Origin: Limnoraphis robusta CS-951
GTDB taxonomy: Bacteria > Cyanobacteriota > Cyanobacteriia > Cyanobacteriales > Microcoleaceae
Assembly (NCBI RefSeq): GCF_000972705.2
Contig: NZ_LATL02000157.1
Span: forward strand, 1 to 18,428
Length of the DNA: 18,428 bases
Reading direction: 5' to 3'
Below, piece after piece: positions 1-8,092 of this stretch; the stretch's first letter is position 1, and each line of letters begins with the position of its first letter. The notes under the pieces were generated by a model. The model saw nothing but the letters and a program-made list of their open reading frames with translations, did no database searches and was not told where the DNA came from. A program made the translations under genes and the position numbers.

Positions 1-1511
1 ACTCCAATAAAACGAATCGGCAAACCCAACTGCTGGACAATGGCTAGAGCAATACCCCCTTTAGCCGTTCCATCTAACTTGGTCAAGACGACACCACTGA
101 GTTGAGCCGCTTCTGCGAAAACTTCTGCCTGACGCAGACCATTTTGACCGAGAGTTGCGTCTAAAACGAGTAGGGATTCTACGATAGCATCTGGTGCTTT
201 TTTGGCAATCACCCGACGAATTTTACTGAGTTCCTCCATCAAGTTTTTTTTGTTTTGCAGACGTCCGGCGGTATCAACCAAGAGCAATTCGGCGTTTCTG
301 GCACGGGCTGCTTCGATCGCATCAAAGACAACGGCGGCTGGATCTGTATTTTTGCCGGGATTGGCAATGATTTCCACCCCACTCCGTTCACCCCAGATTT
401 TCACCTGTTCAACGGCTGCGGCTCGGAATGTATCTGCTGCGGCAATCAAGCAATTATAGTCAGATTTTTTGGCAATGTGACTCAGTTTACCGATTGTTGT
501 GGTTTTACCTGCACCATTGACCCCTGTAATTAGCCAAATATTTAAAGCCTCCTTGGAAGGAGCAAATCCTGGACTGTAGCCATTTTGATAGGGACGTTCG
601 AGAAGTTCTCGAAGAATTTGCTTGAGGTAGGCGATCGCTTGTTCGGGGGGCAGAACCTCCTGGCGAATTTTATTTTGGAGCGTGGCGACAATGCTATCGG
701 TTGCTTCTACACCCACATCAGCTTGTAAGAGCAAGGATTCGATTTCATCGACAGCCTCCTGATTCAGTGGCCCTTGGCCAACAATCGCTTTGAGTTGGTT
801 GAGTAAACTGCGGCGGGTACGTCCCAACCCTCGCCAGAGTTTTTGCAGCCAGGTAATTTCTTCAAGAGTTACATCTTCGGGACGACGACCCTGATTGGCC
901 AGAACTTCCGCCGACCAGATAAACATCTCATCAAATGTCATCGCTGACTGTTCAGCTTGAACAGGTGCCGTTGCCGTTGTGACGGGTGAGGGTTCTTCTT
1001 GGGCGGTTTCTTTTAAACGTTCAATTCGGGCTTGACGTTCGGCTTGAGATTGCGCCCAGATGGGTAATGGGGCGGAGGTTACGGGCGTTTCCTCGACTTC
1101 CTCTACCTCGGAAGCTTCCTCGACTTCCTCGACTTCCCCGGCTTCGATTTCGGGTTCAATTAAAGTTGCAGGTTCAGCCACCGCTTCCACTTCAGCTTCT
1201 TCAACAGAAGTCAAGATATCTTCTGAGGCTGAGGGAATGGCTTGAGAGTCTAACTCGTCATCGGGTTGCTGAGTCGCATCTTGCACCTGTGACTGTTGTT
1301 TCTGTTGGGTTTGCAGATTTTGGTAAGCTGCTTTTGCCCATTGCAGATAATCATCGGCGGATGCGGCTTGAGTTGCTGTAGTTGCTTGAGATTGTTCCGA
1401 CTCAGACGGTTGAGGTTCGGCTTGGCCTTCCTCAGATGGACTTTCGGCTTCTGCCGATTTGGATGTTGCTCCGCTCGTGTCAAACTGACGACGAAACCAA
1501 TTGAAAACCAT
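1..1511 (-). CDS. ftsY: Signal recognition particle receptor FtsY, missing its last residues
   Basis: FtsY is the SRP-receptor GTPase that pairs with Ffh at the membrane to deliver nascent membrane proteins to the translocon. The frame starts at ATG 1509-1511 (protein begins [10 protein letters not shown]) and runs off the left edge at PIRFIG, so only the extreme C-terminus is missing. About 503 codons are visible. Residues ~20-165 form a hydrophilic, Glu/Ser/Ala-rich acidic region with repeated [11 protein letters not shown] stretches, typical of the poorly conserved FtsY A domain. The NG GTPase domain follows: P-loop [10 protein letters not shown] near residue 330, DTFRAAA, DTAGR near residue 415 and TKLDG near the edge. 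Together these are diagnostic of FtsY rather than Ffh, which lacks the acidic N-terminus and carries a Met-rich M domain. The gene appears to stand alone, with 322 non-coding bases before the next gene upstream. Confidence 0.96.
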   Translation of the reverse strand, partial: MVFNWFRRQFDTSGATSKSAEAESPSEEGQAEPQPSESEQSQATTATQAASADDYLQWAKAAYQNLQTQQKQQSQVQDATQQPDDELDSQAIPSASEDILTSVEEAEVEAVAEPATLIEPEIEAGEVEEVEEASEVEEVEETPVTSAPLPIWAQSQAERQARIERLKETAQEEPSPVTTATAPVQAEQSAMTFDEMFIWSAEVLANQGRRPEDVTLEEITWLQKLWRGLGRTRRSLLNQLKAIVGQGPLNQEAVDEIESLLLQADVGVEATDSIVATLQNKIRQEVLPPEQAIAYLKQILRELLERPYQNGYSPGFAPSKEALNIWLITGVNGAGKTTTIGKLSHIAKKSDYNCLIAAADTFRAAAVEQVKIWGERSGVEIIANPGKNTDPAAVVFDAIEAARARNAELLLVDTAGRLQNKKNLMEELSKIRRVIAKKAPDAIVESLLVLDATLGQNGLRQAEVFAEAAQLSGVVLTKLDGTAKGGIALAIVQQLGLPIRFIG

Positions 1512-1833
1512 TGGACTGACTCGCTCTCGATTTGAGACTATTCCTAAATTATTAATAGTTTGTCAGAATATTGCCAAATAATGAATCAATTTTCGAGTAA
1601 AATTGAACTAAAGAGCTATGCGGATCACCGATCCCCATACAATAGTCGTCAGCGTTTGCCGATCAAACATCTAGAGCCAAGATTGAATTCTCCCAATTTT
1701 TGAGTCAATATTCTGAAAATTGGCTGAGGATTGAGTTTTCCTCTGATTGATAGAAATCCCAGACATCCCATAAAGAACAGTTAACTTTACAAAATCTTTA
1801 CCTTTTCAGCAATATTCTTGAAAAAATCTTGAT
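1512..1833. other. Intergenic region upstream of ftsY
   Basis: This is 322 bp without a convincing gene, between the start of ftsY and the stop of the GAF-protein gene. It must hold the ftsY promoter on the minus strand, but I see no clear -35/-10 pair. One inverted repeat is visible: CCAATTTT (1693-1700) with AAAATTGG (1716-1723), an 8-bp stem with a 15-base loop. It lacks a following T-run on either strand, so it is a weak terminator candidate for the upstream minus-strand gene. Confidence 0.5.
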
Positions 1834-4641
1834 CTAGGAAAAATTCACAGGCAAAATCAAACGACTGCTCATTTCACCGCTATCGACTTGTTGCAGTTGA
1901 AACTGACCTCCCATCTGTTCAATAATACGCGCTACAATCATCAAATGTTGACCGGGTGGACGGTCTAAGCTAGAAGGTTTCAACACATCAGCAGAGGTAC
2001 CCGCCTCTAAATCCCGAATCAGTTGAGGATTAACAATACCCCGATCACTAATCACTAATTCGAGTTTTTGTTCATCTAAAGGTTGAACGGTAATCTTAAT
2101 GACTCCCTTGGATGGCGATCGATAACAAGCGATCAACAACAGTTCATACAAAACCAGTTCCAGTTTGACACTATCTGCAATTAAGGTTAAGTTTCTCTGT
2201 TGCTGAATTTCTAGTAAAAGCTGGCGATGGATCATCAAGGGTTGAAGGCGCTCGCTCATCCGCCGCAGTAAGCTTGAAACAACAACTAAATCTTGTCGGT
2301 TATGCAGTTGCCACTGTTCCCGTTTGAGTAATGATGAGGTAGAAGCGAGAGTCTGACTAATTTGGCGTAAAAGCTGTTGATAGCGTAAATTTGTTAATTG
2401 ATGTTTGTTTTCCTCAACGGTGAGAAAGGGTGATTGCTTCAATTCATGCAGTTGTTTGACTCGACTGCCCACCACCCGATAGAGTTCTTCTAAACGACGT
2501 TGTTTGTACCAGTTGAGCCATTGGAGTTCTTCTCGTTCCTGGTAGAGTGTGGAAACCACTCTCAGATAACGCCGCATCCAAGCCAGTTGACTCACCAACC
2601 CTTCTAAAAGCTGAAAGGTTTGTTCCGATTCGGGTTGAAGATAGGGATCGGCTAGAATTAAAATGCCTGTCGATTGATGATCAGGGTGTGTTCGTAATGC
2701 GATCGCCCAAATTTGATCACTATCATCTTGAGGGTTAAGCCATTGGCGGGTTGAAATGGGTAGATCGTTGATGTCTTGATGATAAACTCCCTCTGTTAGC
2801 AAGGTTTGTTGAATTAAAAGATCGCGATCAATGTCTATCGTAATATCCGTATCCAGTCTGATGGGCTGTTGGTGTTCGTAACGCTGGATGATTTGACCTT
2901 GTTTTTGGCTTTCTGTCCAAGTGACAAGAAGCACTAAAGGACTGGACAAAGCTTGAGAAATTTCTTCGGTAAAGCAACGTTCCAACTCATGAACTTGATC
3001 GGTTTGCTGGACAATTTGCCAACCTGTTGTGATCATCTCACTGAGTCGCTGCTGAACCTCTACTTGATGATCAAGCTGCCACTGATGCAAGATTAAACCC
3101 AATTGTTGAGCGACGATTTTGACTAACTCTTGTTCGGCTTGCGTCCAGGTGCGAGGATTGATATGTCCGATCACCAATAGGCAATGGCTGTCGGTTGTCA
3201 TGTTTAAGGCGGGATGCTGGCTCATCAAGCCTAACAAAACACTTTTAACTCCAATTTCGCTTAACGGTTCATTCCAAGCGGACAGAGTGGAATAAAAATC
3301 CCACTGTTCAAGGCTGATCACTCCGGTTTCCTCAAGTTGATCTTGATCGCTGGGAGTTAGGGAAGCTAGAGGAGTCGTCAGCAAACGATGATGAGAAAGC
3401 GGGTTTTGATAGAGAACCTCAAATTGTTGCTGTGTGGGTTGTTTTTGCAGGATGAAACAATAGTCTGTATTGAGACGATCGCAGAGACGTTTGACGGTGG
3501 TTGTTAACAGCATTTGCCAGTCTTGATCGCTGACAATAGCACGGGTAATTTCTGCGGTTAAGGCGCGATCTTGCTGAATTTCCTGGATCGTGTCGTTCAT
3601 GTTGGTTAGCGGTGCTATCACGCCTAAAAGTTGAGCCATTCCTCGTACAAAGGTTTTATCGCCTGTTTGCCAGATCCGAGGATGTTTCCCTTCGAGTGCT
3701 AAAAATCCTAAAAGTTCATGGTTAAAAATAATCGGTGCGGCTAATAATGACCTCACTCGCATTCGCCGCATTAAACGTTGCGTCATCTCGGCTTTGAGGG
3801 TACTGTGAGATTGACCAATCACCACCAGTTGATCGGAGGCTAACGCCTGATAAAACTCGGTCAAATCCTGGACGTTAATTCCTGAAGCCGCGCGGGTAAT
3901 CACGGGTTCTGGTGTTTTTTTGAGGTTACTGCTACGCCGCCAAAAATAATGTCCGTCTTGATGATACCAGTAGATATTGGTGCGGGCGGGTTGAATAAAT
4001 CGATGACTTTCTTTGACGACGGCTTCGAGATAGTGATCCAAACGCGCAAAACTGCGAAACTCAGACAATAACTTGAGAATGGATGAACTTGGATGTTTGC
4101 TTTGCTGACGTTGCCATTCGGTTTCGATATGATTCAGTGCAGTTGCTAATCCGCCTAAAACGATGGAAAGTTCTTCTGTTTCGTTAGATTCTGGGGTTCG
4201 CCCCCACTGACTTGACCCCAGCAACACTAACCCCAAGCAGCGATCTTTATGTCGGAGGGGATAAAACAGGGTTGAGCGAATATTATAGGTTTTGGCAAAT
4301 TTGCACCAGTCCCCCGCCCGGGTTTCGGTTTGTAAGTCGGCGATGATCATCGGGCGCAATTGAATCACGACTTGTTCGAGTAAGTCTCCGGCTTTGAGGG
4401 GAAAGCGTTTTTTGAGAAAGCTACTTTCCTCTTCTTGGCTAATTCCCCCTTTACCGACTAATTGATGATCGAGGCGATCATATAAGCCTACCCAAATTAA
4501 ACGATAGTTGTATTTCGCCTGGAGATAGGATAAGCTGATCTGCAATAGAATATCGACATTTTCCTCTTCTCGAAGCGTTTGGAGGACTTGACTAAGGGTA
4601 GTCCCTTCCACTTGACCTGCTGAATCTAAATGCTGCCCCAT
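1834..4641 (-). CDS. Multi-GAF sensor protein with a degenerate histidine-kinase-like C-terminus
   Basis: This 935-residue cytosolic protein has no membrane segment or signal peptide. Three to four GAF-like modules can be seen: ~27-172 (ending in CLGLVLLGSSQWG-type strands), ~200-345 (LLAAPIIFNHELLGFLALEG), ~370-525 and ~545-690. A helical Gln/Leu/Arg-rich segment follows (~700-810). The C-terminus (~815-930) resembles a HATPase_c domain: a helix in the N-box position (ELVLYELLLIA), then DRGIVN in the G1 position and HLMIVARIIEQMGG in the G2 region. The usual N-box Asn and a DHp phospho-accepting His motif (H-E-L/F) are not evident. It may therefore be a GAF-containing pseudo-kinase or ligand sensor rather than an autophosphorylating kinase. 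No response regulator is adjacent. It is divergent from pyrD across 152 bp. The ATG at 4639-4641 has no strong ribosome binding site. Ligand unknown. Confidence 0.8.
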   Translation of the reverse strand: MGQHLDSAGQVEGTTLSQVLQTLREEENVDILLQISLSYLQAKYNYRLIWVGLYDRLDHQLVGKGGISQEEESSFLKKRFPLKAGDLLEQVVIQLRPMIIADLQTETRAGDWCKFAKTYNIRSTLFYPLRHKDRCLGLVLLGSSQWGRTPESNETEELSIVLGGLATALNHIETEWQRQQSKHPSSSILKLLSEFRSFARLDHYLEAVVKESHRFIQPARTNIYWYHQDGHYFWRRSSNLKKTPEPVITRAASGINVQDLTEFYQALASDQLVVIGQSHSTLKAEMTQRLMRRMRVRSLLAAPIIFNHELLGFLALEGKHPRIWQTGDKTFVRGMAQLLGVIAPLTNMNDTIQEIQQDRALTAEITRAIVSDQDWQMLLTTTVKRLCDRLNTDYCFILQKQPTQQQFEVLYQNPLSHHRLLTTPLASLTPSDQDQLEETGVISLEQWDFYSTLSAWNEPLSEIGVKSVLLGLMSQHPALNMTTDSHCLLVIGHINPRTWTQAEQELVKIVAQQLGLILHQWQLDHQVEVQQRLSEMITTGWQIVQQTDQVHELERCFTEEISQALSSPLVLLVTWTESQKQGQIIQRYEHQQPIRLDTDITIDIDRDLLIQQTLLTEGVYHQDINDLPISTRQWLNPQDDSDQIWAIALRTHPDHQSTGILILADPYLQPESEQTFQLLEGLVSQLAWMRRYLRVVSTLYQEREELQWLNWYKQRRLEELYRVVGSRVKQLHELKQSPFLTVEENKHQLTNLRYQQLLRQISQTLASTSSLLKREQWQLHNRQDLVVVSSLLRRMSERLQPLMIHRQLLLEIQQQRNLTLIADSVKLELVLYELLLIACYRSPSKGVIKITVQPLDEQKLELVISDRGIVNPQLIRDLEAGTSADVLKPSSLDRPPGQHLMIVARIIEQMGGQFQLQQVDSGEMSSRLILPVNFS

Positions 4642-4793
4642 AGGAATTAAAGCTCAAAAAAATTTGAAATGGATTAAAATCTCACAACCGTGAGTGGGGA
4701 TTAGAGGAATTTTAGCGGTTCTGTTGCAATTAGGATCATGTTGAGCAGTCTGCTTTGATTTGGATGATGCCGTTAAGAAGATTTTAGGAGAGA

Positions 4794-5927
4794 TTGTTGA
4801 ATATTTATCGTTCTGCAATACGGCCAATTTTATTTTCGGGGTTGAATGTCGATCCTGAGTGGGCGCACCATCAAACTTTACAACTTTTGAGTTGGCTTGA
4901 TCGCTCTCGAGTTTCCCCTGCTTTTTCTTGGATCGAATCAAAAATCCAATCTTCATTCTGTTTGAGTGATCACCGCCTAAGTCAATCCCTGTGGGGGTTA
5001 CAGTTTCCCAATCCGATTGGTTTAGCAGCCGGATTTGATAAAGATGGACTCGCCCCTGGAATTTGGGAAGGTTTGGGGTTTGGTTTTGCTGAATTAGGGA
5101 CTGTTACCCTTCATCCTCAACTCGGTAATCCTCAACCGCGATTATTTCGTTTGCTATCAGATGAAGCGGTTTTAAACCGTATGGGGTTTAATAATCAGGG
5201 GGCAAAAGCCCTGGCGATGCGTTTACAAAGTCGAGAAGCGAGTCTAAAACCTTCTATTCCTATTGGGATTAATTTAGGGAAGTCAAAAGTGACTCCATTA
5301 GAAGCTGCTGCTGATGATTATTTAGGCAGTTTTCAAGCGTTAAAAGATTGCGGTGACTACTTTGTGGTTAATGTCTCCTCTCCCAATACGCCGGGATTGC
5401 GATCGCTCCAAGATACTGAACAACTTAGCAAAATTCTAGATCGTTTACAACAGGAAAATCAAGGCCAAAAACCCTTATTGGTGAAAATTGCACCGGATTT
5501 AGAAGATGAGGCGATTTGTGAGATTCTCTTACTCGCCCAAACTTATCAGCTTGCTGGAATCATTGCCACGAATACAACGATTCGCCGTGATGGATTAAAC
5601 ACTCAAATGATTGCTAAAACGGGAAAATCGGTGACTGAAGAAGCGGGCGGAATTAGTGGTAAACCGCTACAAAAACGATCTACAGAAGTGATTCGTTTGA
5701 TTTGGCAAAAAACTCAAGGACAGTTACCGATTATTGGTGTCGGTGGAGTATTTACGGCTGAGGATGCTTGGGAAAAAATTCTCGCTGGGGCGAGTCTGAT
5801 TCAAATTTACACGGGTTGGGTTTATGAAGGGCCGGAAATGGTTCGTAATATTTTAACCGGATTATTACACAAGTTAGAACAACGAGGACTCGCATCAATT
5901 TCTGAAGCAGTTGGCTTGCAAAATTAA
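4794..5927 (+). CDS. pyrD: Quinone-dependent (class 2) dihydroorotate dehydrogenase
   Basis: PyrD oxidises dihydroorotate to orotate, the fourth step of UMP synthesis, using FMN and passing electrons to membrane quinone. The 377-residue length and N-terminal helical extension (residues 1-45, including WAHHQTL) fit class 2. Family motifs are clear: [13 protein letters not shown] (~73-85), NRMGFNN (128-134), GINLGKSK (158-165) and [11 protein letters not shown] (193-203), which carries the catalytic Ser of class 2 (Cys in class 1). Late FMN-phosphate motifs follow: [16 protein letters not shown] and IYTGW. There is no ATG at the start. Two tandem TTG codons lie at 4794 and 4797, and the ribosome binding site AGGAG (4786-4790) is only 3 bases from the first but 6 from the second, so 4797 may be the true start. 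The gene ends 8 bp before a convergent gene. Confidence 0.97.
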   Translation: MLNIYRSAIRPILFSGLNVDPEWAHHQTLQLLSWLDRSRVSPAFSWIESKIQSSFCLSDHRLSQSLWGLQFPNPIGLAAGFDKDGLAPGIWEGLGFGFAELGTVTLHPQLGNPQPRLFRLLSDEAVLNRMGFNNQGAKALAMRLQSREASLKPSIPIGINLGKSKVTPLEAAADDYLGSFQALKDCGDYFVVNVSSPNTPGLRSLQDTEQLSKILDRLQQENQGQKPLLVKIAPDLEDEAICEILLLAQTYQLAGIIATNTTIRRDGLNTQMIAKTGKSVTEEAGGISGKPLQKRSTEVIRLIWQKTQGQLPIIGVGGVFTAEDAWEKILAGASLIQIYTGWVYEGPEMVRNILTGLLHKLEQRGLASISEAVGLQN

Positions 5928-5935
5928 CGCTCTTA

Positions 5936-6274
5936 TTAAGACCCAAAAACCCATAAACCTGTCATTATAAATAAGATAATATTAATCCAAGGAATAAAAC
6001 TCATATAAATCGCTGATTGTCTTGCTCTGATCTTATACAAACTCCAAGCAGAAGCAATAGACAGGGCTGCGACAATGGGAAAAGTTGCCATTGAGTAAAA
6101 CCAAATCTTGCTGAGAAAGAAGTTGAACCCCGTGTTAACCTCAACTTCTAGCAAGTCTTCGGGTTGGGAAACCGGATCAAAACCCAGAGAAAAGATAGCC
6201 CCCATCAAAGCGGGGTAGAGAGCGACTAAATACACTCCAGCATTGGTAATGATAACTGCCTTTGGTTTCAACAT
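5936..6274 (-). CDS. Small three-helix membrane protein of unknown function
   Basis: This is a 112-residue hydrophobic protein with three likely transmembrane helices: ~7-29, ~55-80 and ~87-110. The loop between the first two is acidic (PEDLLEVEV, 38-46), and a basic KIRARQ stretch (81-86) precedes the third. I do not recognise a family. The start is the ATG at 6272-6274; there is no good Shine-Dalgarno just upstream, so it could be translated inefficiently or from a leaderless message. It converges on pyrD with 8 bp between the stop codons, too little for a separate terminator. It is divergent from the broken GTEPFW gene across 179 bp that includes a HIP1 octamer. No functional inference is justified. 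Confidence 0.7.
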   Translation of the reverse strand: MLKPKAVIITNAGVYLVALYPALMGAIFSLGFDPVSQPEDLLEVEVNTGFNFFLSKIWFYSMATFPIVAALSIASAWSLYKIRARQSAIYMSFIPWINIILFIMTGLWVFGS

Positions 6275-6453
6275 AAAGGATGCAGCCGATAAAAAGCGCA
6301 GTAATTTTAAATCAATGTATCACTAACAGGGCGATTATTTGCAGCGATCGCTCTAACAGGCTGTTTAGTCATCACTCCAGCTTAATATTACTAATTGTAA
6401 AATTCGTCAGAATTGCAGCTTGAGCGCTTGTAAATAAATTAAGGCTACAAAGA

Positions 6454-6709
6454 ATGATTGAAATGAACACAAAATCTTTTTTCTTGGCTGTCGTTTTATT
6501 GGGGTTGTCTGTTGCTGGGTTCGGTTGGAGTCAACAAGACAGTTATGCTGATAATCCTCCTGCTGATGGGTTGATCGCTCGGGGTACTGAACCGTTTTAG
6601 AGTGTTAGCGTCAGTCGTAATGGAATTGTGTTCTCATCACCGACAACGAATGAGCAGAAATACCCCTACAGCAAACCGATGAGCGCATCTGGGCGCCCGG
6701 CTGATTTAG
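6454..6709 (+). pseudogene. 5' part of a broken secreted GTEPFW-motif protein gene
   Basis: ATG 6454-6456 opens a frame with a signal peptide (residues ~5-32: Lys, a hydrophobic stretch FFLAVVLLGLSVAG, then SYADNPP). It is followed by ADGLIARGTEPF and then an amber TAG at 6598-6600 exactly where the family has Trp (GTEPFW). A single G-to-A change in TGG gives TAG. Past the stop the same frame continues as SVSVSRNGIVFSSP...YPYSKPMSASGRPADL up to about 6708, typical of a cyanobacterial family of small exported proteins. There the gene is interrupted by IS200/IS605-type DNA, and it resumes in the compatible frame at 7851. Joining G6709 to T7851 restores a 136-codon frame reading ADLVQVYRL across the join. 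The gene is inactive for two independent reasons. Molecular function of the family is not known to me. Confidence 0.88.
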
Positions 6710-6772
6710 CTTGAACAGCAAGAAGCCTCACACTTACCGCGAAGCGGAAGTGTTGAGATGAATTGCGCGTGA
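6710..6772 (+). pseudogene. Probable 3' tail of a second tnpB (right-end remnant)
   Basis: From 6710 one frame reads LEQQEASHLPRSGSVEMNCA and stops at TGA 6770-6772. The QEA followed by residues encoded by a bulged hairpin with a GAA loop parallels the C-terminus of the tnpB downstream (GQEAYTVLEESV, hairpin 7813-7842). Both stretches share GAAGCCT just before the hairpin. I infer a leftover right end from a different IS200/IS605 subtype. The alternative is that it is simply the left-end hairpin of the main element and the peptide match is chance. Confidence 0.45.
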
Positions 6773-6791
6773 GTTGACGACAGTCCTTTGA

Positions 6792-7841
6792 GTAAAAAAG
6801 ATAATTCCCCAGTTAAAGAAAGAGTATGAGTGGCTAACACCAACCTACTCACAATGTTTGCAGCAGGTTTGTTTGAATCTGGGGGTAGCTTTTAATAACT
6901 TTTTTGAAAAACGAGCTAAATACCCTAGATTTAAGTCAAAGCACGGTAAGCAGTCAATACAGTACCCTCAAAATGTCAAAGTTGCTGACAGTTATTTAAC
7001 TCTGCCAAAAATAGGAGATGTAGCAGCAACAATTCATAGACCGATTGAAGGTAAAGTTAAGACTGTCACTATATCTAAAAACTGCTCCAATCAATACTTT
7101 GCAGCTATTTTGTTTGATGACGGCAAAGATAAGCCAGAACCAACCCTAGACGGCAAAGCAATAGGCATTGACTTGGGGCTAACTGACTTCGTTGTTACCA
7201 GCGATGGGTCTAAGTTTGACAATCCCAGAACACTCAACAAGCATGAAAAGAATTTAAAGATTAAACAGCAACAACTCTCTCGAAAACAAAAAGGTTCTAA
7301 TAACCGCGTTAAATCTAGAAGAAGAGTTGCTAGAGTTCATCGAAAAATAACGAACTGTCGTGAAGATTTTCTCCACAAGCTATCTCGTAGGATAGTTAAC
7401 GAGAACCAAGTTGTTGTTGTGGAAAATCTCAATATTAAAGGCATGATGCAAAATCACTGTTTGGCTAAATCTATTCATCAAGTTGGATGGGGAATGTTTT
7501 GCACCATGCTTAAATACAAGGCAGAAATGGAGGGAAAAATCTATCAGGAAGTTGATAGATTCTTTCCCAGTTCAAAAACCTGTCATGTGTGCTTAAATCA
7601 AGTTGGAAGTTTACCTCTAGATGTAAGATTCTGGACTTGCGAAAACTGCCACACAAAGCATGATCGGGATGTGAACGCAGCTATTAACCTCAGAGATGAG
7701 GGACTACGAATTTTGACCTCTGGAACGGGGGATAAAGCCTGTCGCCCAGGTGTAAGTCGCAGTAATAGAGGACGTAAGAAATCTACTACTATGCTTTCTG
7801 TTGGACAGGAAGCCTACACTGTACTCGAAGAGTCAGTGTAG
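6792..7841 (+). pseudogene. tnpB: RNA-guided nuclease/transposon protein TnpB, N-terminally truncated
   Basis: TnpB of IS200/IS605 elements is an RNA-guided DNA nuclease and Cas12 ancestor. The frame is open from a TGA at 6789 (VKKIIPQLKKEYEWL...) to TAG 7839-7841. The catalytic core is intact. Numbered from the TTG at 6858 (327 residues): RuvC-I Asp105 in IGIDLG, RuvC-II Glu189 in VVVENLN, zinc-finger Cys242/245/261/264 (TCHVC...TCENC), and RuvC-III Asp271 in HDRDVNAA. The usual ~50 N-terminal residues (family pattern MLKAFKYRIYP...) are absent: upstream of 6790 the sequence does not encode them. LSKKD in another frame (6788-6802) suggests a deletion with a frameshift near 6800. Without the N-terminal WED part, guide-RNA binding should fail. 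A short protein could still be made from TTG 6858, but no Shine-Dalgarno is evident. Confidence 0.85.
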
Positions 7842-7842
7842 G
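7813..7842 (+). repeat. Right-end hairpin of the IS200/IS605 remnant
   Basis: A long imperfect hairpin: CCTACACTG (7813-7821) pairs with CAGTGTAGG (7834-7842), T7822 is bulged, ACTC (7823-7826) pairs with GAGT (7830-7833), and the loop is GAA. It contains the tnpB stop codon. In this family such hairpins are bound by TnpA and also form the 3' scaffold of the TnpB guide RNA (omega/reRNA), whose guide is read from the flank beyond 7850. Confidence 0.8.
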
Positions 7843-7850
7843 TAGTTCAC

Positions 7851-8005
7851 TTCAAGTCTACCGACTGAATGGAAATCCTAATGGTTTTCTAATTTTGAGA
7901 AAAGACACGGCTTGTAATGATGGAATGTCTGATAACATCTATCCCTACAATGCTACTCTGATTTTAGGGAGTAACGTGTTTGAAGGCTGTGCGGGAAACC
8001 AATAA
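7851..8005 (+). pseudogene. 3' part of the broken GTEPFW-motif protein gene
   Basis: From 7853 the frame reads QVYRLNGNPNGFLILRKDTACNDGMSDN...YPYNATLILGSNVFEGCAGNQ and stops at TAA 8003-8005. This is the C-terminal half of the same protein family as the 6454-6709 fragment, including the two Cys (TACNDG and EGCAG) probably forming a disulfide in the exported protein. There is no start codon or ribosome binding site for separate expression. The reading frame itself has no further stop, so the insertion appears recent relative to decay of this half. Confidence 0.87.
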
Positions 8006-8057
8006 ATTGAGCAGTGGTTATTGTCAGTTCATGTCGCCTCAACCCCAGACAAACAAG

Positions 8058-8087
8058 CCTGTAAAATTTTTAAATGATTTACAGGAG
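8058..8087 (+). promoter_or_regulatory. Hairpin overlapping the ribosome binding site of the 8093 gene
   Basis: CCTGTAAA (8058-8065) is complementary to TTTACAGG (8078-8085), an 8-bp stem with a 12-base A/T loop. The 3' arm overlaps the AGGAG ribosome binding site (8083-8087) that lies 5 bases before the TTG start at 8093. If formed in the mRNA, it would hide part of the site. A translational control role is inferred only. Confidence 0.4.
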
Positions 8088-8092
8088 AAACA

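Larger units (their letters stand above)
6710..7850 (+). mobile_element. Decayed IS200/IS605-type insertion (composite tnpB remnants)
   Basis: This stretch sits inside the GTEPFW gene. The right end is well formed: an imperfect hairpin at 7813-7842 (9-bp stem CCTACACTG/CAGTGTAGG, a bulged T, inner stem ACTC/GAGT, loop GAA) overlaps the tnpB stop and is followed by GTAGTTCAC. The host frame resumes at 7851. There are no terminal inverted repeats and no target duplication, as expected for Y1-type, single-strand transposition. No tnpA is present. The left end is not a normal left end: it begins with a second hairpin at 6730-6753 (ACACTT, bulged A, CCGC, loop GAA, GCGG, AAGTGT) embedded in what reads as the 3' tail of another tnpB, and then enters tnpB part-way through. 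The left boundary (6709-6711) is inferred from the point where the host protein frame stops matching; exact ends need comparison with an empty site. Confidence 0.8.

Noticed and set aside
202..533. Two overlapping plus-strand frames inside ftsY
   Set aside because: They are shadows of the conserved FtsY GTPase domain, which reads on the minus strand.
1060..1245. Ser/Thr/Ala-rich open frame on the plus strand
   Set aside because: Shadow of the acidic low-complexity N-terminus of ftsY on the other strand.
6598..6600. In-frame TAG as a recoded (readthrough or pyrrolysine) codon
   Set aside because: The family has Trp here, one base change explains it, and the gene is also split by an insertion; a nonsense mutation is simpler.
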